A DNA stretch of 8,678 nt from contig CAMYKJ010000085.1 of the NCBI GenBank assembly GCA_947258945.1, positions 1 through 8,678 on the forward strand, written 5' to 3'. Origin of the DNA: an uncultured Ectothiorhodospiraceae bacterium. GTDB taxonomy: Bacteria > Pseudomonadota > Gammaproteobacteria > UBA9214. Every line of letters starts with the position of its first letter. The stretch's first letter is position 1. Below are positions 1-6,600 of the stretch, piece after piece. Below the pieces are notes generated by a model. It was not told the DNA's origin, did no database searches, and saw only the letters and a list, made by a program, of their open reading frames with translations. The position numbers and the translations under genes were made by a program.

Positions 1-87
1 CGCATCTGGGCGGAACAGGGTCAGCATGCCGTGCTGCATCACCTGAGTGCGATTTACGGCTACAAACCGTTGTTGATCCGTTACTGA
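1..87 (+). CDS. C-terminal 28 residues of an unidentified protein, cut by the window edge
   Basis: Frame 1 is open from the first base and ends with TGA at 85-87, giving a tail that finishes YGYKPLLIRY. The next gene's Shine-Dalgarno sequence (GAGG, 86-89) overlaps this stop codon and its GTG start lies 9 bp on, an arrangement typical of an operon. That arrangement is the main reason for believing this frame. A second + strand frame is also open through the first 120 bases, so the reading is not certain. I do not recognise the family from so short a tail. Confidence 0.4.
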   Translation, partial: RIWAEQGQHAVLHHLSAIYGYKPLLIRY

Positions 88-96
88 GGCAGTCTC

Positions 97-333
97 GTGG
101 GCGCTTTCATGAAATGGCTGGATAACCTTCCGATGGCACTGCTGCTGGCGGTGGCGATACTGGCGGCGGTGGCCCCGGTTGTGCCGGAACCGCACCTGTG
201 GGAGAAGCTGAAGATGCTGTCTGCAGGCGAGCTGACACGGCCACTGGATATCTTCGACCTGTTGTTGCACGGCACGCCGCTGCTGCTGGTAGTGCTCAAG
301 GTGGTTGCCGGCTGGAAACGTGCCCCCAAGTAG
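97..333 (+). CDS. Small conserved two-helix inner-membrane protein (78 aa)
   Basis: The protein has two hydrophobic stretches, at about residues 12-30 and 53-71. They flank a polar stretch with the pattern PEPHLWEKLKML and TRPLDIFDLLLHGTP. I recall this pattern from short uncharacterised proteobacterial membrane proteins, some of them loosely labelled as RND-transporter related because of neighbouring genes. Nothing in the protein itself shows transport activity, and no function can be given. The GTG at 97 has GAGG at 86-89 with 7-nt spacing; the in-frame ATG at 109 is the alternative start. The basic tail (KVVAGWKRAPK) suggests a cytoplasmic C-terminus by the positive-inside rule. It probably forms an operon with the gene ending at 87 and converges on the protease gene, with 4 bp between stops. 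Confidence 0.75.
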   Translation: MGAFMKWLDNLPMALLLAVAILAAVAPVVPEPHLWEKLKMLSAGELTRPLDIFDLLLHGTPLLLVVLKVVAGWKRAPK

Positions 334-337
334 TTGC

Positions 338-697
338 TCAGGGCGGGCCCAGGACCCGTTGCTGGAGCAGCAGCACATCCGACAGGTCGATGACACCATC
401 CGGTGCGTTTTCCGGGTAGAGGTCGCCATGGGCAAGCTGCAGCGGTAACGGGCCAATGCCGCCCAGCGCGATACGCATCGCAATGAGCAGGTCTGCCGCG
501 TTGACATTACCGTCAGGATTACCGAGGGGTGCCAGGTCGCCATCGGCGATATTTGGCCACGACATGTTACTCAGCGGATCGCTGCCGAGTTCGACCTCGA
601 GTCCGTCCGGCAACTGATCAGCGTCGCTGTCGGCCAGTGTCGGATCGGTGCCGAGATCCGACTCGCCGTCGACGAAGTTGTCGCCATCATAATCCAC
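338..697 (-). pseudogene. Out-of-frame C-terminal part of the metalloprotease: calcium-binding repeats and dockerin-like domain
   Basis: This reading frame carries the expected end of the protease but is displaced by one base from it. It begins with DYDGDNFVDGESDLGTDP and DSDADQLPDGLEVELGSDP, which continue the DxDxDG calcium-binding (thrombospondin type 3-like) repeats of the upstream frame. It then holds a duplicated dockerin-like unit at about 350-544. The two loops there are PLGNPDGNVNAADLLIAMR and ENAPDGVIDLSDVLLLQQR, each a calcium-loop pattern (DGxhxxxDhhhhxR) followed by a helix. The ORF could formally start at GTG 697, but it has no signal peptide or convincing ribosome site. I treat it as the severed tail of the gene starting at 2174, not as an independent gene. 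It would be translated only if the frameshift reverts, is bypassed, or is a sequence error. Confidence 0.75.
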
Positions 698-2174
698 ACC
701 GGTCGGGTAGCTGACGGTACACGGTACACCCTGTAACGAGATTTATACAGACGATGCCACCGGTTCCGTCGACCAGCCCGTCGCCATCGCTGTCGACCTG
801 GTCCGGGTCCGTGCCGTTGAGCACTTCAGTGGTATCATCGACGCCGTCACCGTCAGAGTCGATTGCAGGCGTGTTGACGATGATGTAGAAGGTCTCGCTA
901 TTACCCAGTATCGGCAGGCCATCGTCGTCGACATCGATCTTCACATTGTAGGTTCCGGCATCACCCGTACCCGGGTTGATGTCGAGGGTGGCATTACCGT
1001 TGCCAAGGCCGGTTAGCGTGGCGAACGGCGGCAGGCCAAAGGCGGTAAAGATCAGGTTGTCGCCGTCTACATCGGTGGCCGAGACAGGTACCGACAGTGA
1101 CTGACCCTCGTCGAGGGCCTGGGCGCCAATGGTCGACAAGACCGGCATCTGGTTGACCGTGGTGGTATTGAAGAACCAGTTAAAACCGGAACCGAACTCT
1201 ATAGTCGGTGACCTCATTTGCACATGGTTTGCCGAGAGAGCAGTCGGGGGGATAACGTAACTGCAAAACGCGAGATTGGGAGTGGTGGTGATTTTGAGGC
1301 TGATATCGCAGTTGCTACTGCTGATGCCGCCGTATTCCAGCTGGATCGTATAGTCGTCAGCATTACCTGAGGTCTCATCGATACCGCTGGCTGCATAGCG
1401 CAGAGTGGCAACGTCATCATGATTCAGAGTTCGTTGTGCTTCGTCTCTGCTCGTGCCCTGCTGCATGACGGCCTCGGTGTTTTGAACGCCCAGCAGATTA
1501 CCTACGAAGCGGGCTGCATTAGCAGCAAAGTTGTGACTGCCAGGCAGATCCCCCGGATCTCTCGAGTAGGTGGAAGCATCGACCACGTTCGCGATAGTGA
1601 AAGGATTATTGTTGGATTTGCGGAACCAGTGCAGGTTGACATCATCTCCGCGAATATCATCGCTGGATCCAGTTATTACGTCCGCACCCGGATTGATGGT
1701 ATAGGTATTGTCGTTACCATTAGTGCTCTTGGTGTAATTGCGATCATCGCCCATTAGACCTGATTCAGAGGCCAGGTTGGGATGAGCCATCCCCAGGCAG
1801 TGGCCGATCTCATGCAGGCTGACTGATTCGAAATCGAAATAATTGGCCGGGATGTTGTTGGCGCCACCAAGGACGATATTACTGGTTGTTGGCTGTAGTT
1901 TGTTATAGATATTGATGTTGTTTTGAACTGGAATTTCCATATGTGTGGCGTTGGGTGAGGTTGGATCGATGCAGATCCTGACAGTCAATACTCCACCATT
2001 TCCGGTATAGACGGAGGGGTGTGTAACGTTATCTGGATTATTTAGGTTCTCGGAGTAAATATAAGCTCCACCCGCAGCCAATCCCGGAAACAGACTGCAA
2101 AGCACCCATGATGTGGTGAAGATGCAGCTTTTACTCGACCAGGATAGTTGTCTATGTGCGGCTGAACGCTTCAT
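687..2174 (-). CDS. Secreted metzincin-type zinc metalloprotease, frameshifted near its C-terminus
   Basis: Counting from ATG 2174, the protein has an N-terminal export signal: a basic MKRSAAHRQ, then a hydrophobic run to about residue 35. The zinc site HEIGHCLGMAH is at 121-131 (1782-1814), and a likely Met-turn methionine is at 141 (SGLMGD). These fit the metzincin pattern HExxHxxGxxH, with Glu122 as catalytic base, so the enzyme should cleave proteins outside the cytoplasm. A cadherin/Ig-like domain follows at about residues 343-436 (ATDVDGDNLIF). Next come DSDGDGVDD and DSDGDGLVDG calcium-binding repeats. The frame then stops at 687 with an unnatural tail, because of a 7-bp duplication at 714-729; with one copy removed the product is 609 aa. 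I chose ATG 2174 because it overlaps the stop of the preceding gene (ATGA) and starts a clean signal peptide. Bases 1861-2100 are only about 42-48% GC (hand count). Confidence 0.8.
   Translation of the reverse strand: MKRSAAHRQLSWSSKSCIFTTSWVLCSLFPGLAAGGAYIYSENLNNPDNVTHPSVYTGNGGVLTVRICIDPTSPNATHMEIPVQNNINIYNKLQPTTSNIVLGGANNIPANYFDFESVSLHEIGHCLGMAHPNLASESGLMGDDRNYTKSTNGNDNTYTINPGADVITGSSDDIRGDDVNLHWFRKSNNNPFTIANVVDASTYSRDPGDLPGSHNFAANAARFVGNLLGVQNTEAVMQQGTSRDEAQRTLNHDDVATLRYAASGIDETSGNADDYTIQLEYGGISSSNCDISLKITTTPNLAFCSYVIPPTALSANHVQMRSPTIEFGSGFNWFFNTTTVNQMPVLSTIGAQALDEGQSLSVPVSATDVDGDNLIFTAFGLPPFATLTGLGNGNATLDINPGTGDAGTYNVKIDVDDDGLPILGNSETFYIIVNTPAIDSDGDGVDDTTEVLNGTDPDQVDSDGDGLVDGTGGIVCINLVTGCTVYRQLPDRCGL
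714..729. repeat. 7-bp tandem duplication (ACGGTAC x2, plus AC) that breaks the protease frame
   Basis: The + strand reads ACGGTAC at 714-720 and again at 721-727, with AC at 728-729. Seven bases shift the frame by one. Deleting one unit joins the two - strand frames exactly, so the junction reads INLVTGCTVSYPTGVDYDGD, in keeping with the surrounding repeats. The span from 2174 to 338 minus 7 bp is 1830 bases, or 610 codons including the stop. The likely cause is replication slippage, either a fixed mutation or a reversible switch; an assembly error is the other possibility. Confidence 0.85.
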
Positions 2175-2806
2175 GGCAGTTTCTGTAATGCCGGATGAGC
2201 ACACAGCATGCGCAGGATTGCTTCAGCGTTGGCAGCTTTCCTGATTACGACTGATTCAGGAATATTTTTTGCGTCAAATTCCAGGTTACGCCAGCGGAAC
2301 TGCCTGCTGAAGCTGCTGATGCGCGGGCTGGCGGCGCTGCGCTGGTATTGCGCCAGTTTGATGTTGATGTGAGAGTCACTTGCATCGGAGGCATGGAACA
2401 GCTCGCCGCTTGCCGCCCGCCGCGCCGCTTTCAGTTGTTGCTTCTCCTGCTTTGCCGCGGCAGGATCAAAGTCCAGGATGCCGTCGTCGGCGAGCTGGCG
2501 CAGCAACTCGTTCAGTTCGACGCTGCTCATGGTCAGTTCGTAATCGCCGGCCCGCTTCATGTAGGCGGGAATATGAACATGGACACGGCCATTGCCATAG
2601 ATGCGCAACAGGGGGACCGGGTCCTGTTGGGCCAGCATGTGGTTAACCACGTTATATTCGATAACCGGCTCACTGGACGAGGCCGAGTATTGGAATACAG
2701 GCCGCAGTCCCGGTGCCTGGTTGTTCTCTGCATGCGCTGGCAGAACCGTGCACAGTGCAGCGACGAGAGTAACCAGAACCAGTGCTGCCGAGGGATGTTT
2801 GATCAT
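2171..2806 (-). CDS. Uncharacterised exported protein, translationally coupled to the metalloprotease
   Basis: This is a 211-residue protein with a clear Sec signal peptide: MIKHPS, a hydrophobic core and a probable cleavage after AHA (residues 24-26), before ENNQ. The mature part has a beta-rich section (VIEYNVVNHML, PLLRIYGNGRVHVHIPAYMKRAGDYEL). A helix of the type SxxELNELLRQLADDGILDFD follows, then a lysine/arginine-rich linker (AAAKQEKQQLKAARRAA). The C-terminal part contains two cysteine-poor segments with IPESVVIRKAANAEAILRML. I do not recognise a named domain. Its TGA overlaps the protease ATG (TCAT on the + strand, 2171-2174), so the two are translated together. A role as chaperone, propeptide-like inhibitor or partner of the protease is inference from this coupling only. 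The frame extends to TTG 2833, but ATG 2806 begins the signal peptide and is preferred. Confidence 0.75.
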   Translation of the reverse strand: MIKHPSAALVLVTLVAALCTVLPAHAENNQAPGLRPVFQYSASSSEPVIEYNVVNHMLAQQDPVPLLRIYGNGRVHVHIPAYMKRAGDYELTMSSVELNELLRQLADDGILDFDPAAAKQEKQQLKAARRAASGELFHASDASDSHINIKLAQYQRSAASPRISSFSRQFRWRNLEFDAKNIPESVVIRKAANAEAILRMLCAHPALQKLP

Positions 2807-2893
2807 GCTGTAACGCCTGTCGGTTTTCAGCAAGGCACAGGCTGCAACTCTTGCCTGTTTTGTTGCCTGATGGCGAAAACCAACTTTTTTATT

Positions 2894-2922
2894 ATTTCTT
2901 CCAGACTAGCATGAATTGTCAA
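2894..2922 (-). promoter_or_regulatory. Possible promoter for the secreted-protein pair
   Basis: On the - strand a perfect TTGACA (-35) lies at 2922-2917. At 17-bp spacing the -10 is poor (AGAAAT, 2899-2894), although the DNA just downstream is AT-rich (AATAATAAAAAAG). It is placed correctly for the 2806 gene, with a leader of about 85 nt. The weak -10 suggests either an activator-dependent promoter or a chance match. Confidence 0.3.
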
Positions 2923-2972
2923 TGACTTAACAGGCGAAACACGCGAAAATTGCCCATCAATGGCGGGAAATG

Positions 2973-3001
2973 CTGCCATTATTCGCCCGAGTAATTACAA
3001 T
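2973..3001 (+). promoter_or_regulatory. Sigma-70-like promoter for the 125-aa protein gene
   Basis: A -35 CTGCCA (2973-2978, 4 of 6 consensus bases) and a -10 TACAAT (2996-3001, 5 of 6) are separated by exactly 17 bp. Transcription would start near 3008, about 30 nt upstream of ATG 3039. That position excludes the upstream in-frame ATG at 2970 as the start on this transcript. Confidence 0.5.
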
Positions 3002-3038
3002 AGCCCCGCCTGTGGCACAAACACACCGGGGTCTTGTC

Positions 3039-3416
3039 ATGCCGAACATCATGGCCGTCACGCTGAACGGCATTGCGCAACTCGAGTACGATCGTGACAA
3101 GCTGCTGCCGGACCACCAGGCGGCCTACCTCGACAGGATGGACGAGAAGATGAAGGCCGGGATCCTGCTGGGTGATGAGACAATCAGCAATCCGGACCTG
3201 GACCAGCGCACCCGGTTCGCTGCCGGCAACCTGGTGCATGCCCTGAAAACAGGTGACGAGTCGATGGCTGCCGCCATGTGCAGCTATCTCGCCATCCGCC
3301 TGCCGGAGCTCAAACAGGTAATGATCGAGGACCACGGGGAGCAGGTTTCGATCGAGTTCATATACGACCGGGAATACCGCAAGCAGGTGGCCGTGGATTT
3401 CACTCCCCGGCACTGA
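3039..3416 (+). CDS. Small conserved soluble protein of unknown function (125 aa)
   Basis: The sequence starts MPNIMAVTLNGIAQLEYDRDKLLPDHQAAYLDRMD and is helix-rich and acidic. It has no signal peptide, membrane segment or cysteine-based metal site. A helical middle (NLVHALKTGDESMAAAMCSYLAIRLPELKQV) is followed by a short beta-type tail (EQVSIEFIYDREYRKQVAVDF). I believe similar proteins occur as uncharacterised entries in sulfur-oxidising gammaproteobacteria, but I cannot name a domain. The start at ATG 3039 is supported by GGGG at 3028-3031 with 7-nt spacing and by the promoter just upstream. The longer frame to 2970 adds 23 residues lying mostly inside that promoter. ATG 3051 is another in-frame option. 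The gene appears monocistronic: the next gene is 225 bp away and that gap has its own regulatory-looking DNA. Confidence 0.7.
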   Translation: MPNIMAVTLNGIAQLEYDRDKLLPDHQAAYLDRMDEKMKAGILLGDETISNPDLDQRTRFAAGNLVHALKTGDESMAAAMCSYLAIRLPELKQVMIEDHGEQVSIEFIYDREYRKQVAVDFTPRH

Positions 3417-3641
3417 GGTGGCCGGTTGCAGCGGCGGGAAATCCGTCGCAGGAGCCAAATCAGTGGAAACAGAACTGCCTGATAAGCATAATATACAATA
3501 GGTTATAAACTTATTCTTATGTCTTACAATAGTATAAACCTGCAACTGCGCTGATTTATAACAGGGGATTCGCTACTATACGCGGCGCTACAGCAATGCG
3601 GAAAGTACGCACGGCAGCCAGGTGATCTTGCGGAGGAGACT
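3417..3641 (+). promoter_or_regulatory. 225-bp intergenic region upstream of the PPi-PEPCK gene
   Basis: The first 60 bases are GC-rich and show no clear terminator for the preceding gene. From about 3480 to 3565 the DNA becomes strongly AT-rich, contains a duplicated element (listed separately) and offers several -10-like boxes: TACAAT at 3494 and 3525, TATAAA at 3533, TACTAT at 3574. None has a good -35 at the right distance, which would suit an activator-dependent promoter. The region ends with a strong ribosome-binding site, GGAGGAG at 3632-3638, followed by ATG 3642. Confidence 0.5.
3494..3539 (+). repeat. Duplicated AT-rich element TACAATAG(GT)TATAAAC
   Basis: The first copy, TACAATAG-GT-TATAAAC, is at 3494-3510. 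The second, TACAATAG-TATAAAC, is at 3525-3539. They match at 15 of 15 bases apart from the 2-bp GT insert in the first copy. The starts are 31 bp apart, close to three helical turns, so a protein bound to both would face the same side of the DNA. Both copies contain a -10-like TACAAT. They may be paired operators, duplicated promoters, or the result of a local duplication. Confidence 0.55.
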
Positions 3642-6600
3642 ATGGATTACATCAATCTGAAGCTGGCATCATCCGGCCAGCCTACCTGTGTGCCGGACAA
3701 CGCCGAACACCTGTTCGATATCTCGCGCGACCTGCTGCGGAGCTACCGCGAAAAGAACCGTCTGCTGGCGAGCTACCAGTACCCGGTTGAACGCCGCATC
3801 CAGGAATTCATCGGCCGCTATCTCGAAGGTCTGGATCTGCCGCAGGTGCCGACCCTGCCCGGGCACACCTTCGTGCTCGACCGGCACGGTGTGGCGCGCG
3901 AGTTGTCGCTGCCGCTGGGCAAGGACGAGTTTCATTCCGATATCGTCTCCAGTTACCGGGTCGCGCAGGGTGTTCTGCATAATCCGGCCAGCGACCGCCG
4001 CACCACCAAGGGATCGTTCCATATCACCGAGGGCGGGCTGCCGGTTCCCGGTGACAAGAAGGCCGTTCCCAGGCTGACGTTCGCGCGCATGCTCGAGCGG
4101 GCACTTGATCCGCCCGACGATTTGATGACTGTTCCGTTCACTGCGGAGCTGCCCGAACCGGCACGTATGTTCGTGTCACTGCTGTTGCGACCGGTTGTCT
4201 GTCCCGAGATTCCCGGCAGGGATGCGGAGAAGACCATGGAGGTGCAATTCCTTGCGCCCGGCAACCTGGTCAGCAACCTGGATTTTGTCGAGAGTATCTT
4301 CGGCAATGGCGGTAATCCCCACCTCGCGGAATTCGACGCCGCGCTCGACGTGGAACACTGGACCGGTACGACCGGCTGCGTCATCCTCGCACCGCACCTG
4401 GTCGGCATGACCAAACAGCAGGCCGGGCTGCCGCATGTCAGCAAGGCCAGCGAGCGGCAGAAGCACGACGGTATGTGCTGGGAACGGGGGGATGAACTCT
4501 ACAATGACGGCCAGGCGTTCAAACTGACGACGCGTGACGACTCCGGCGTGATCGTGACCATGCTGGCGGACAATTACTTCGGCTACTGCAAGAAAGAGGT
4601 CAAGACCCAGATCGGGTACTCGGCCAACCTGTTCGGGATCGCGGAGGAGGAACACGCCGGCGGCGCGCTGGCCTTCCCGCGCCGAAACCACGGCGAGGAA
4701 TACGGTGTGGACAGTCGCACCTATACGGCGCCGGGTTACTCGTTCGAGGAAATGTTCGAGCGCTGCAGCGAGCTAATGGACCTGCAGCCCGAAGGCTACG
4801 GCATCGACCGGCAATACCCGCAGATTATCTATGTTCCGCAGAAGCTGCGCATGGACCTGAATGCGCAGACCATTACCTGGGAGAAGGACGGTGAAACACA
4901 CACCATCCCGCTCAAGCCTGAACATATCTATATGCAACCCAACGGCTACAAGGTCGAGATGTTGAAGCACCCTGGCGCACCGTCCTGGCGACTGGTGGGC
5001 ATGGACCCCGAGGGGACCTTCTGTCACAAGCCCTGCACGGTGTCCGGTGGAGGTAAATCGGAAATATCCAAGTCGCAGGATGACGCGGTCATCTACCGGC
5101 CGCTGTTTATCGACGATCTCCAGCAAGACCTGGCGCAGGTGCAGGAGATCTTTGACCGTGATTACAACAACCGCTTCAAACCCGGCTATGAGCAGGATGA
5201 CCGTGATGTGACCCGTCAGCCGCTCAGTGCCGAACGCAGCCTGGGTTCGGTCATCAAGTTGCTGACACCGACTTCGTCGTACACGGATGAATACAATGAC
5301 TGGCTGAAATCGATCTCGCCGCGGATCCTGGCGCTGGTATTCCTGATCAAGCGATTTTACCGGCCCGAGTGGGGCAATGACTGGCAGCGCCACCTGTCGG
5401 TCGACGAGGTCGACGGGGCGCCGGCACATGAACTCAAGCTGGATGGCCGAAACATCGTGGCCTCCTACCTGCGGGTTGGTTTCGATCGCGATAGCAAGTG
5501 GCGCACTTTCAAATTGAGGCAGGACTATATCGCGACCGAAAAGGTCCAGATGGAAGATGACATCACTGCATCCGTCGTGGTACCCGGAAAATGCATCAGC
5601 AACTGCAGGCCGGATACCCGCGAGGATCGCAGCGTCAAGCTGGTGAAGAATTGCGAGTACCGCCTGTTCCAGCGCCCCGATGATGCCATCCACCCGGGCT
5701 TCGACAAGCAGACCGAGCAGGATATGTCGCGGCCCGACAACTTCATTGCCAACTTCGAGCCGCTCGACCCGCGGCAACTGGCCGCGCTGGTCGAGGACGT
5801 GCACACCTTTTACCATTTTACGCCGCCGATGCAGACGCTGCTGAAAACGGCCTACGAAAACAACACGCCCTTTACCGTATCGTCGGCGCACCCGCGCATC
5901 GTCGACGGGGCGCCGTCGAAAAACCCGCGTTACCTGCAGGTGCGCACGGACCTGATCAGACCGGAACGCAGGTACCTGGCCGAGACGAGCACGCGGCTCC
6001 ACCGCAAGCTGTCACCCGGTGATACCATCTGCCACCCGGTCGACGCGGTTCTGACCGGACGGCGCAACAACCCGCCCGAGCCGGGTATCCGGCCACTGGC
6101 GGTCTACAACCCGATTCACTACCAGGAACTGCCCGAGCTGTTCATGGACTTCGTCTGCAGCCTGACAGGCAAGTCGCCGTCAACCACCGGTGCGGGCACC
6201 GAGGGTGCCCTGACCAAGGGGCCGTTCAACGCCCTGCGCCCCACTGCGGACCTGAACAACGCACTGGTGTCGTTCATTCTGACCGGTTATGCCGGCTTCT
6301 CCAGTTCGGCCGGTTACGTGGGTCCGTATGTGCGTGTCGACCACGATATCAGCCTGCTGATTCCGGAGATCTGGGCGCGGCTGTCACCGGAGGAATGCGC
6401 GCCTGCCTACCTGATCGAGCATGGCTACCTCGAGAAGCTCGATGACTTCGAACACGATGGCAAGACCGTGCTGGCGAGCCGGCTCGGCTACCGGATTACG
6501 CAGCACTTTGTACACGGCTTCATGGGCAAGATTTTCGACAAGCCGGACGCGGTGTTCACGGAGGAGATTCTCAGACCCGAGATTCAGGACCTGGCGGCCT

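Noticed and set aside
687..740. Programmed ribosomal frameshift joining the protease frames
   Set aside because: There is no slippery heptamer or stop-associated shift signal at the junction, and the tandem 7-bp repeat is a simpler explanation.
2175..2204. Longer protease start at ATG 2204 (10 extra residues)
   Set aside because: It would overlap the upstream gene by 34 bp and put non-signal residues MCSSGITETA before the basic MKRSAAHR of the signal peptide.
2807..2833. TTG start at 2833 for the exported protein
   Set aside because: It places nine residues before a complete signal peptide that starts at ATG 2806.
2348..2914. 188-residue + strand frame opposite the exported-protein gene
   Set aside because: The - strand frame has a proper signal peptide and the ATGA coupling; the + frame has neither and runs through the promoter region.
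4773..6002. 409-residue open frame on the - strand inside the PPi-PEPCK gene
   Set aside because: It lies opposite a strongly supported coding frame in GC-rich DNA, where antisense frames stay open by chance. It shows no recognisable domain and is rich in Arg and Val in the way such shadow frames are.
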